DNA from: T1SED10-198M sp003554345 [NCBI: Candidatus Sumerlaeota bacterium]
GTDB taxonomy: Bacteria > Sumerlaeota > T1SED10-198M
DNA length: 5,338 bases
NCBI GenBank assembly: GCA_003554345.1
Contig: PWGE01000321.1
Span: forward strand, 1 to 5,338
Direction of reading: 5' to 3'
The position numbers were made by a program, and so were the translations under genes. Shown here one piece after another: positions 1-5,338 of this stretch. The stretch's first letter is position 1. Each line of letters opens with the position of its first letter. The notes under the pieces are model-generated. The model was not told the DNA's origin, did not search any database, and worked only from the letters and a program-made list of their open reading frames with translations.

Positions 1-1
1 C

Positions 2-232
2 CCGTCTGATGTCCAGCCTTTTGAAGCGCTTGCTTACAAGCAGACCCTCCAGTTTCTTCGCAAAGAGCTGGATGAGGAGGAAATGATTCATAAGGCTGCC
101 CAGGCAACCAGAAGATTTGCCAAAAGACAGTTGACGTGGTTGAGATCTTTTGATTTTTTAAAGCAACTTGATGTTACCAGTTTGACAGCTGCTCAGCAGA
201 ACAAAGAAGCGTTAAAACTATTGCAATATTAG
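2..232 (+). CDS. miaA: tRNA dimethylallyltransferase MiaA, C-terminal fragment
   Basis: This is the last 76 codons of a gene whose start lies before the window; the frame opens at base 2 and ends at TAG 230-232. MiaA transfers a dimethylallyl group from DMAPP to N6 of A37 in tRNAs that read U-starting codons, in the cytoplasm. Seen in the sequence: an EALAYKQTLQFLRKEL stretch resembling the family's A-x-GYKE-x-L segment, and then the hallmark ATRRFAKRQLTWLRSF near residues 35-50 of the fragment, matching the conserved TRRYAKRQxTWFR motif close to the MiaA C-terminus. The P-loop and catalytic core are outside the window. The next gene is hfq, 108 bases downstream, followed by hflX, the well-known miaA-hfq-hflX order, which supports the call independently. 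No terminator is evident after the stop, so read-through into hfq is plausible. Confidence 0.93.
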   Translation, partial: PSDVQPFEALAYKQTLQFLRKELDEEEMIHKAAQATRRFAKRQLTWLRSFDFLKQLDVTSLTAAQQNKEALKLLQY

Positions 233-340
233 AAAAATGTTTTTAAATGAAAAACAGGATGGCATGAGTAATATCGGCAGGTAAATGGAGGCATGACGAG
301 GATGGAAGAAGTAAAAGAGTTTTGATCGGGAGGTGAAAAA

Positions 341-550
341 ATGGAAGGTCAGAAAGTGATGCACAGAATTCAGGAAGAATTTCTTGCTCGTTTAAGAGAA
401 AAGGATGCAGAGGTGGAAATAGCACTTACGGGTAAAGAAAAACTGATAGGACGGATTACAGATTTTGATAATATTTCGATTCTTCTTGAAACTTCTACCA
501 CCACTCATCTGATCTATTTGCACGGAGTGTGTTATATACATGAAGTATAA
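341..550 (+). CDS. hfq: RNA chaperone Hfq (divergent, short form)
   Basis: This 69-residue Sm-like protein is expected to form a hexameric ring that pairs small RNAs with mRNAs. The start ATG is preceded by a strong SD (GGGAGGTG, 328-335) at about 5 bases. The N-terminal helix IQEEFLARLREK (10-21) aligns with QDPFLNALRRER of E. coli Hfq. The Sm1 core contains ITDFDNISILLE (39-50) and the Sm2 signature is LIYLHGV (57-63). Matched to E. coli numbering, Gln8, Phe39, Tyr55 and His57 are kept. Asp9 is Glu, the proximal-site Phe42 is Ile, Lys56 is Leu, distal Tyr25 is Ala, and only one of the rim arginines (Arg16) remains. There is no C-terminal tail. Its place between miaA and hflX makes the identity firm even though the RNA-binding residues differ; whether it binds U-rich or A-rich RNA like E. 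coli Hfq is uncertain. Confidence 0.9.
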   Translation: MEGQKVMHRIQEEFLARLREKDAEVEIALTGKEKLIGRITDFDNISILLETSTTTHLIYLHGVCYIHEV

Positions 551-557
551 TAACCTG

Positions 558-564
558 AAGGAGG
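558..564 (+). promoter_or_regulatory. Strong ribosome binding site that sets the hflX start
   Basis: AAGGAGG, a full match to the anti-SD core, lies just after the hfq stop. No ATG, GTG or TTG follows at usable distance in any frame. The only well-spaced codon in the hflX frame is ATA at 573-575, with 8 intervening bases. An in-frame TAA sits at 567-569 between the SD and the ATA, so translation of hflX must begin after it. Confidence 0.75.
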
Positions 565-572
565 AATAAGTA

Positions 573-1841
573 ATACCAATAAAAGAACGAACTTTACTGG
601 TTGCTCTGCAAAAAGAAAATGATACTACCGAAAGTATTCATTTTTCACTTGAGGAATTAGCCCTCCTGGCTGATTCTGCAGGTGCACAGGTTATTGATAA
701 AATTGTTCAGCGGCGTCTTAAGCCTGATCCTGCCTTTTATATCGGCGGAGGTAAAGCAGAAGAAATAGCCATTCTTTGTGAAGAACTGGATATTTCCCTG
801 GTGATTTTTGATGACGAATTAAGCCCCGGACAAACCAGGAACCTTGAAAAAAAAATACCTGTCAAAATAGTAGACCGCACCCAGATTATTCTTGACATAT
901 TTGCCCAGAAAGCCCAGACAAAAGAAGGAAAGCTGCAGGTAGAGCTGGCCCAGCTTCAATATCTTCTTCCCCGCCTGACCGGTAAAGGCGTTGAATTATC
1001 CAGGTTAGGGGGTGGTATAGGTACGAGAGGACCCGGTGAAAAACTGCTGGAAGTACAGCGTCGTCGTATTAATGACAGGATTTCAGCTCTGCAAAAGGAA
1101 ATTGAAGAAATAAAGAAGAAGCGTAATGTTCAGCGTGGTCCCCGTGAAAAGATTCCTATTCCCACCGCTGCTCTTGTTGGGTATACCAATGCCGGCAAAT
1201 CCACTCTTCTGAATGCCATGACAGATGCCGGGGTTTTTGCAGAAAATAAGCTTTTTGCTACTCTTGATCCTACTGTACGCAAACTCATTCTGCCGGGAAA
1301 TAAGACTATTTTGCTTTCTGATACAGTGGGTTTCATTAATAAGTTGCCTCATACCCTGATTGCTGCTTTTCGGGCAACGCTGGAAGAGGTGAAACGAACA
1401 GACTACCTGGTGCATGTGGTGGATGCTTCCCATCCTTACTGTGAAAAACAGATTGATTCGGTAAAAGAGGTCTTGAGAGAACTGGACGCTTATGATAAAC
1501 CGATGTTGTATATCTTCAATAAAATTGATCTTGTCGAAGAAAAAGGCAGGTTGCGCCTGCTTTTGAATAAGTATACCCCTTCTGTGGCTCTCTCAGCACT
1601 TCATCGTCAAAATATTGAAGCTATGGTAGACCTTCTTTATAGATATGAACGTGCCCAATCAGTAGAAATGGAGATTCTCCTGCCTTATCCTGATTATGAT
1701 AAAATCCAGTATGTGTTTGAAGAGGGTGAAATCCTCTACCAGAAATATCTGGAAGAAGGGGTTCATCTCAAGATTTCGGTTGCCCCGCGTTTTGCTCATC
1801 ATTTTGAACCTTACAGGTGTCATTTGAATGTCCAGAATTAG
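573..1841 (+). CDS. hflX: GTPase HflX (ribosome-splitting), probable ATA start
   Basis: HflX is a cytoplasmic Obg-like GTPase that binds the 50S subunit and splits stalled or hibernating ribosomes. From ATA 573 the product is 422 residues, about the E. coli length (426). The N-terminal domain shows [18 protein letters not shown] (48-65), then [10 protein letters not shown] (84-93) and [15 protein letters not shown] (100-114). The glycine-rich [11 protein letters not shown] (146-156) is the HflX signature. The G domain has G1 GYTNAGKST (203-211), G2 TLDPT (230-234), G3 DTVGF (250-254), G4 NKID (316-319) and a G5-like SA (341-342). The first conventional in-frame start is GTG 801, which would remove 76 conserved residues and is rejected. 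ATA 573 is chosen because it sits 8 bases after AAGGAGG. An ATG at 540 is in frame but is followed by TAA at 567. The 3' end overlaps the Nudix gene by 14 bases. Function is secure; the exact start is not. Confidence 0.9.
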   Translation: MPIKERTLLVALQKENDTTESIHFSLEELALLADSAGAQVIDKIVQRRLKPDPAFYIGGGKAEEIAILCEELDISLVIFDDELSPGQTRNLEKKIPVKIVDRTQIILDIFAQKAQTKEGKLQVELAQLQYLLPRLTGKGVELSRLGGGIGTRGPGEKLLEVQRRRINDRISALQKEIEEIKKKRNVQRGPREKIPIPTAALVGYTNAGKSTLLNAMTDAGVFAENKLFATLDPTVRKLILPGNKTILLSDTVGFINKLPHTLIAAFRATLEEVKRTDYLVHVVDASHPYCEKQIDSVKEVLRELDAYDKPMLYIFNKIDLVEEKGRLRLLLNKYTPSVALSALHRQNIEAMVDLLYRYERAQSVEMEILLPYPDYDKIQYVFEEGEILYQKYLEEGVHLKISVAPRFAHHFEPYRCHLNVQN

Positions 1842-2271
1842 AATCCGGGCAGCAGCACTTTTGAAAAATTCCCGCAATGAATTGCTTCTCCTTCAGCATC
1901 AGAAAGAGGACAGGAAGTACTGGGTCCTGCCTGGTGGCGGGGTTCATTATTTTGAAAAAGTGCCCCGGGCACTTCAAAGGGAATTGCATGAGGAATTGAA
2001 TATTTCTGTCAGCGTTAAGGATTTTCTTTTTATGAATGAGTCCCTTTATCCCGATGGGAGCCGACATATCCTGAACCTGTATTTTGAGGTGAAATATCTG
2101 CAGGGAAAGATACAACTTGCTGAAGAAGAGCGATTGGCTGGTTATGATTTTTTTCCGGCGGAGAAACTTTCTGACCTTCTTATCTTTCCTGCCCTGAACC
2201 AGGTACTGGTGGATTATCTCACTCACCACAGGGTCTGCAAACAATATCTTGATGTAAAGTGGATTTCATGA
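1828..2271 (+). CDS. Nudix hydrolase
   Basis: This 147-residue Nudix-fold pyrophosphohydrolase cleaves a nucleoside diphosphate linked to another moiety and is Mg-dependent. The Nudix box spans residues 37-59 and fits G-x5-E-x7-R-E-U-x-E-E-x-G-U: Gly37, Glu43, Arg51, Glu52, Glu55 and Glu56 are present, but the late Gly is Asn58. The metal-binding REXXEE core is intact, so activity is expected. WVLPGGGV (32-39) before it is typical of the family. The substrate cannot be read from the sequence; the neighbouring sugar-nucleotide enzyme makes a nucleotide-sugar or a damaged nucleotide possible, but this is inference. The start ATG lies inside the hflX 3' end, with AGGTG (1815-1819) 8 bases upstream, and the stop overlaps the next start as ATGA, so it sits in the middle of a coupled operon. 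Confidence 0.9.
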   Translation: MSRIRIRAAALLKNSRNELLLLQHQKEDRKYWVLPGGGVHYFEKVPRALQRELHEELNISVSVKDFLFMNESLYPDGSRHILNLYFEVKYLQGKIQLAEEERLAGYDFFPAEKLSDLLIFPALNQVLVDYLTHHRVCKQYLDVKWIS

Positions 2272-3233
2272 CACATAATGCTCGGATTCCCCGTATAATG
2301 GTTACCGGTTGCAATGGTTTTGTCGGTAAACATCTTATCAGCTATTTCATTAAAAATAAGTGCTGTGTGGGGGGGCTTGATAGAGATGAAAAAGGACTTC
2401 CCTCTCTTGCGGTTTATTATCCTGTCGATATTCTGGATAAAAAAAGTATTCTGGAAGTTTTCCGGGATTTTTGTCCCACGCATGTCATTCATCTGGCAGC
2501 AGTGACGTTTGTTCCTGATTCCCTGAAGAATATTGATAATACCATTCAAATCAATGTGCAGGGGACTGTTAATCTATTGCAGTCGATAGATAAAATTGAC
2601 AACAAAGAGACATTCTCCCGTTTTCTTTATATATCGAGTGCAGATGTATACAATACGGTCGCATCTGGAGGACCTTTTACAGAAGACGATCATCCTCATC
2701 CGGAAAATCCTTATGCCATTTCAAAACTTTCCGGGGAGTATTTGTGTGAGTTTTTTCAACAGCGCCATCATATCCCTTCTTTTATAGTGCGACCTTTCAA
2801 TCATACCGGCCCCGGTCAATCAGAGAAGTTCGTATGTTCTGATTTTGCCAGGCAGGTTGCCCTTATTGAAAAAGAGAAACAAGAGCCTGTTATACGAGTG
2901 GGAAATCTCAACCATGCCAGGGACTTTCTGGATGTTCGTGATGTTGTCCGGGCGTATCATGCATTGCTTTTCCATGAATCAAATAAAACCTCTTCTGTTT
3001 TTAATGTATCATCGGGGAAATGCTTCCGGATCAAGTGGCTCCTGGATACGCTCCTTGCTCATGCATCTGTAGATATAGAAGTTGTGATTGATAAGAAAAA
3101 GTATCGTCCCGGAGAAAGCATTATGCAGGGAACTTATGACAAGCTTTTCCATGGTACCGGATGGCAACCTTCTTTCTCCATGGAAAAAACACTTTTTGAT
3201 TTATTACAATGGTGGCGGGAGAGAATTTCATAA
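2268..3233 (+). CDS. Extended SDR sugar-nucleotide epimerase/dehydratase/reductase, Rmd/GMD-like
   Basis: This is a 321-residue extended short-chain dehydrogenase/reductase. Seen: NAD(P)-binding VTGCNGFVG (12-20), Asp38 at the end of the second strand, HLAA (75-78), SSADVY (123-128), the catalytic YAISK (Tyr149, Lys153), and RPFNHTGPGQ (175-184). Downstream come VGNLNHARDFLDVRDVVRAY and a C-terminal YRPGE. The RPFNHTGPGQ, FV..DFARQ and VGNL..RDFLDVRDVV series is characteristic of GDP-4-keto-6-deoxy-D-mannose reductase (Rmd) and the related GDP-mannose 4,6-dehydratase branch, so a GDP-deoxyhexose product is the best guess. Substrate and exact reaction are not proven, and no partner dehydratase gene is in view. 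ATG 2268 was chosen because it overlaps the Nudix stop (ATGA), implying coupled translation; GTG 2259 would add 3 residues. A run of seven G at 2369-2375 is read in frame. Confidence 0.85.
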   Translation: MTHNARIPRIMVTGCNGFVGKHLISYFIKNKCCVGGLDRDEKGLPSLAVYYPVDILDKKSILEVFRDFCPTHVIHLAAVTFVPDSLKNIDNTIQINVQGTVNLLQSIDKIDNKETFSRFLYISSADVYNTVASGGPFTEDDHPHPENPYAISKLSGEYLCEFFQQRHHIPSFIVRPFNHTGPGQSEKFVCSDFARQVALIEKEKQEPVIRVGNLNHARDFLDVRDVVRAYHALLFHESNKTSSVFNVSSGKCFRIKWLLDTLLAHASVDIEVVIDKKKYRPGESIMQGTYDKLFHGTGWQPSFSMEKTLFDLLQWWRERIS

Positions 3234-3240
3234 GAGCTTC

Positions 3241-3268
3241 TTTACAACAGGGGGATATTCCTTATAAT
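3241..3268 (+). promoter_or_regulatory. Predicted sigma70-type promoter for the small ORF-hldD unit
   Basis: TTTACA (3241-3246, 5 of 6 matches to the -35 consensus) and TATAAT (3263-3268, perfect -10) are separated by 16 bases. They lie just 7 bases past the stop of the upstream SDR gene. A start near 3275 would give a leader of about 48 bases before the ATG at 3323. It is the best promoter match I noticed in the window and falls in a true intergenic gap, suggesting that hldD is transcribed separately from, or in addition to, the hfq-hflX operon. Confidence 0.65.
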
Positions 3269-3322
3269 GTTTTTTCTTTAACGGGTTTAACCTTTTAAGA
3301 GAAAGAGGAAAAAGGAAACTTT

Positions 3323-3430
3323 ATGATATATATGAGCTATTCTCAACAGTTAATTATTTTTCGTGAGCGGATGAAAAGTTTTTTTCTGAGCATGCTGACA
3401 AATCCTGAGTTTTTTGGAAAACAGGTATGA
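3323..3430 (+). CDS. Hypothetical 35-residue ORF upstream of and overlapping hldD
   Basis: I do not recognise this peptide. It begins MIYMSYSQQL, has a basic, amphipathic middle (LIIFRERMKSFFLSML, about residues 10-25), and ends FFGKQV. It has no cysteines, no signal peptide and no clear membrane span; net charge is slightly positive. Evidence that it is translated: AAAGGA (3311-3316) stands 6 bases before the ATG, a near-consensus promoter lies about 55 bases upstream, and the stop TGA (3428-3430) overlaps the hldD ATG (3427-3429). hldD itself has only a weak SD, so ribosomes finishing this ORF could re-initiate on hldD. It could be a leader peptide, a small protein, or a chance ORF. An alternative in-frame ATG is at 3332. 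Confidence 0.5.
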   Translation: MIYMSYSQQLIIFRERMKSFFLSMLTNPEFFGKQV

Positions 3431-4449
3431 TTATTGTAACCGGCGGAGCTGGATTTATCGGGAGTGCCATTGTCTGGAAGCTGAACAGGCTGGGCATTGA
3501 GGACATCCTCATTGTTGATTCGCTTAAACAAAGTGAAAAATGGCGAAACCTGGTTCATCTGCGCTTCCATGATTTCTGTGAGAAAGAGCGATTTTTAGAA
3601 CTCTTTGAAGATGGTAAATTCCCCCCTTCTTCCATTGAAGGAATTATTCACCTGGGAGCCTGCAGCAGTACTCTTCAAAAAGATGCTTCTTACTTGATGG
3701 AAAATAATTACCGTTATTCCCAGGTTCTGATGCAGTGGTCTGTTTTGCATAAGAAACGTTTTGTATATGCCTCCAGTGCTGCCACCTATGGCGATGGAAG
3801 CCGCGGTTTTTCAGATGATCATCAATTTCTCACTTCCCAGGTTCCCCTGAATATTTATGCCTATTCCAAGCATCTTCTGGATGTATGGGCTTTAAGAAAT
3901 CGTTATCTGAACTGGTGTGTGGGTATAAAATATTTTAATGTCTATGGTCCGAATGAGTACCATAAGGAAGAAATGCGTAGTGTGGTGATAAAAGCGTTTG
4001 AACAGATTCGGGAAAAGAAAGAAGTGGCACTTTTTAAATCTCATATTCCGCAATATGAAGACGGTGGACAATTAAGGGATTTTCTGTATGTTAAAGATGC
4101 CGCAGATATGACGGTATTTTTATACCTGAATGAACATTGTCGTGGAATATATAATGTAGGGAGTGGAAATGCCCGAAGCTTTCATGATTTAACAGCTTCT
4201 GTCTTTAATGCTATGAATATTAAGAAAAAAATTCGTTATATTCCCATGCCTCTCGAACTTCGTCAGAAGTACCAGTACTTTACTGAGGCAAAAATCGATA
4301 AGCTTGTGGAAGCGGGCTATTGCCAGAGAATTAATACCCTGGAAGAAGGGGTCTGTGATTACGTTCAAAATTATCTTCTAAAAGAGGATCCGTACTTAAA
4401 GACCATCGCAGAGGAGTTGACTGATAGCGGGGATACCTGCCAATATTAG
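3427..4449 (+). CDS. hldD: ADP-L-glycero-D-manno-heptose 6-epimerase HldD
   Basis: HldD converts ADP-D-glycero-beta-D-manno-heptose to ADP-L-glycero-beta-D-manno-heptose, the last step in making the LPS inner-core heptose donor; it is a cytoplasmic NADP-dependent enzyme. The 340-residue product shows IIVTGGAGFIGS (2-13), the family hallmark GACSST (77-82), ASSAATYGDGS (115-125), catalytic Tyr144 and Lys148 in YAYSK, FNVYGPNEYHK (170-180) with Lys180 matching the second catalytic base (Lys178 of E. coli), and RDFLYVKDAAD (217-227). The YEDGGQLRDF segment and the 340-residue length fit the longer non-enteric form; E. coli HldD is about 310. The start ATG overlaps the stop of a 35-codon ORF. Its own SD is weak (GGA at 3416-3418), so coupling is likely. 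Partner genes (gmhA, hldE, gmhB) are not in the window. Confidence 0.94.
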   Translation: MIIVTGGAGFIGSAIVWKLNRLGIEDILIVDSLKQSEKWRNLVHLRFHDFCEKERFLELFEDGKFPPSSIEGIIHLGACSSTLQKDASYLMENNYRYSQVLMQWSVLHKKRFVYASSAATYGDGSRGFSDDHQFLTSQVPLNIYAYSKHLLDVWALRNRYLNWCVGIKYFNVYGPNEYHKEEMRSVVIKAFEQIREKKEVALFKSHIPQYEDGGQLRDFLYVKDAADMTVFLYLNEHCRGIYNVGSGNARSFHDLTASVFNAMNIKKKIRYIPMPLELRQKYQYFTEAKIDKLVEAGYCQRINTLEEGVCDYVQNYLLKEDPYLKTIAEELTDSGDTCQY

Positions 4450-4461
4450 ACATATATAAGG

Positions 4462-4533
4462 ATGAAGAAACAACTTCCAACCCTGGAAGTTGTCTTGAAC
4501 AAAAATAAAATTACCCGGGAGAAAGTTTTATGA
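4462..4533 (+). CDS. Doubtful 23-codon ORF across the hairpin
   Basis: The ORF starts MKKQLPTLEV and ends at TGA 4531-4533, overlapping the ATG of the next gene (4530-4532) as ATGA, the same arrangement as the small ORF before hldD. Against it: the only SD-like bases (AAGG) touch the ATG, its body is largely the hairpin, and the following gene has its own good SD. It is recorded because of the parallel architecture; it is more likely chance than a real gene. Confidence 0.15.
   Translation: MKKQLPTLEVVLNKNKITREKVL
4470..4493 (+). other. Perfect 10-bp inverted repeat (hairpin) between hldD and the next gene
   Basis: ACAACTTCCA (4470-4479) pairs exactly with TGGAAGTTGT (4484-4493) around a 4-base ACCC loop. 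The following bases (CTTGAACAAAAAT) are not a U tract, so it does not look like a classical intrinsic terminator for the plus strand. It could act as an RNA processing or stability element between the two cistrons, as an attenuator, or as a binding site for a dimeric protein. It lies 21 bases after the hldD stop and 36 before the next start. Confidence 0.6.
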
Positions 4534-5338
4534 AATTAGTGATTACAGGGGGATCCGGTTTTCTTGGTTATCATATCTGTAAAAAATATGCTGACCAGTA
4601 TGAAGATATTCTTTTACTGGATATTGTGCCCTATGAACCTGATGAGTTTCCTGAGAATGTGCGTTTTAAACAGGTAGATGTCCGGGATATGCCTTCCCTG
4701 GAAAAAGAGCTGGCGGGCATGGATGCCGTTATTCATGGTGCTGCGGCCTTGCCTCTCTGGAAAAAAGAGGAAATATATTCAGTCAATGTCGAAGGTACCA
4801 GGAACGTGCTGGAAGCTGCTCGTAAGAATGATATAAAAAGAGTGGTTTTAATATCTTCGACAGCGGTGTATGGCGTTCCTGATCATCATCCTCTCTATGA
4901 AGATGATGCCATGATTGGTGTTGGTCCTTACGGTGAGACCAAAATCGAGTCGGAAAGAATATGTGAAGAATATCGGGAAAAGGGTATGGTTGTTCCTGTA
5001 ATCCGCCCTAAAACGTTTATTGGTACCGCCCGTCTGGGAGTCTTTCAGATACTTTTTGACTGGGTAGAATCAGGGAAAAAAATTCCTATCATTGGAAAAG
5101 GGAACAATCGGTACCAGTTATTGGAAGTAGAAGACCTGGTTGATGCCATTCAATTGACTTTGACTTTACCAGAAAACAAAGTCAATGAAACCTTCAATAT
5201 TGGTGCAAAAGAGTACCAAACAGTAAAGGAAGATGTGGGAGCATTATGTGAGTATGCTGGTACAGGGGGGCGACCTTTACCCACCCCTGCCTGGCTGGTT
5301 ATACCGGTACTGGAAGTCTTCTGGTGGCTTCGCATATC
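4530..5338 (+). CDS. NAD-dependent epimerase/dehydratase family protein (extended SDR), 3' end missing
   Basis: The gene runs off the window after 269 codons. GGGAG (4517-4521) sits 8 bases before the ATG. Seen: the NAD(P)-binding loop VITGGSGFLG (4-13), Asp31 at the end of the second strand (an NAD preference in many family members), HGAA (69-72), ISSTAVYG (108-115), the catalytic pair Tyr134 and Lys138 in YGETK, and RPKTFIG (159-165). Near the visible end, PLPTPAWLVIPVLEVFWWLRI is rich in hydrophobic and aromatic residues, recalling the C-terminal part of 3-beta-HSD-like/SDR_a5 members more than GalE. The substrate cannot be named; lying after hldD it probably acts on a sugar nucleotide or lipid-linked glycan precursor (inference). 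It is clearly a different subfamily from the SDR at 2268-3233 and from HldD. Confidence 0.85.
   Translation, partial: MKLVITGGSGFLGYHICKKYADQYEDILLLDIVPYEPDEFPENVRFKQVDVRDMPSLEKELAGMDAVIHGAAALPLWKKEEIYSVNVEGTRNVLEAARKNDIKRVVLISSTAVYGVPDHHPLYEDDAMIGVGPYGETKIESERICEEYREKGMVVPVIRPKTFIGTARLGVFQILFDWVESGKKIPIIGKGNNRYQLLEVEDLVDAIQLTLTLPENKVNETFNIGAKEYQTVKEDVGALCEYAGTGGRPLPTPAWLVIPVLEVFWWLRI

Noticed and set aside
237-325. Tiny ORFs between miaA and hfq (15 codons at 237-284, 10 codons at 293-325)
   Set aside because: They are very short and do not reach the hfq start. GGAGG (287-291) is too close to ATG 293 to be convincing. I see no other signal in this 108-base gap.
1083-1433. Minus-strand ORF opposite hflX
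   Set aside because: It is the antisense shadow of the conserved G domain; no SD or recognisable protein.
801-1841. HflX as a 346-residue protein starting at GTG 801
   Set aside because: Conserved HflX N-terminal sequence continues in the same frame upstream to about 573, and no SD precedes 801.
1768-2244. 158-codon minus-strand ORF opposite the Nudix gene
   Set aside because: The plus strand carries a clear Nudix box across the same bases; the antisense product has no known features.
2268-2299. Promoter-like ATGACA and TATAAT at the start of the Rmd-like gene
   Set aside because: The spacer is 20 bases and the elements lie inside coding sequence of a coupled operon gene.
3343-3570. Minus-strand ORF across the hldD start
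   Set aside because: It overlaps the conserved NAD(P)-binding loop of HldD on the other strand and has no supporting motif or start signal.
4470-4493. Rho-independent terminator after hldD
   Set aside because: The stem is perfect but no U tract follows on the plus strand, and no minus-strand gene ends here.
5150-5335. Minus-strand 61-codon ORF at the window end
   Set aside because: It is antisense to the open SDR frame, which shows conserved motifs from 4530 onward.

Overview
The window is a compact, all plus-strand stretch of a bacterial chromosome with moderate to low GC. Genes are tightly packed, Shine-Dalgarno (SD) sites are often strong, and several junctions overlap. It reads as miaA(3' end)-hfq-hflX-Nudix-SDR, then a likely new promoter, then small ORF-hldD-SDR(5' part). 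An ADP-heptose epimerase (HldD) together with two other extended SDR sugar-nucleotide enzymes suggests a Gram-negative-type envelope with heptose-containing LPS or a related glycan. The miaA-hfq-hflX order is the classical one known from Proteobacteria and elsewhere, but the Hfq here is divergent. I cannot name the phylum from the sequence alone.

Left part (1-1841) is the RNA/ribosome module: the C-terminus of the tRNA dimethylallyltransferase MiaA, a 69-residue Hfq, and the ribosome-splitting GTPase HflX. The HflX reading frame extends about 76 codons upstream of its first ATG/GTG/TTG codon. The missing N-terminal domain is fully encoded, and a perfect SD (AAGGAGG, 558-564) points to an ATA codon at 573 as the start. 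This non-canonical start, or else a base change or error, is the most notable coding anomaly here.

Middle part (1828-3233): a Nudix hydrolase gene overlaps the end of hflX by 14 bases and is joined by an ATGA overlap to an extended SDR. That SDR resembles GDP-4-keto-6-deoxy-mannose reductase and related sugar-nucleotide enzymes. These two genes probably ride on the hfq-hflX transcript and are translated by coupling.

Right part (3234-5338): a 193-base gap holds a near-consensus sigma70-type promoter (TTTACA-16-TATAAT) and a 35-codon ORF. The ORF has its own SD, and its stop overlaps the hldD start as ATGA. HldD would make ADP-L-glycero-beta-D-manno-heptose. An 80-base gap with a perfect 10-bp hairpin and a second, weaker mini-ORF precedes a third extended SDR, which runs off the window end. 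The notable theme of this part is that short ORFs terminate exactly on the starts of the glycan genes, which suggests translational coupling or leader-peptide control. No mobile element, CRISPR array, tRNA or rRNA is visible.
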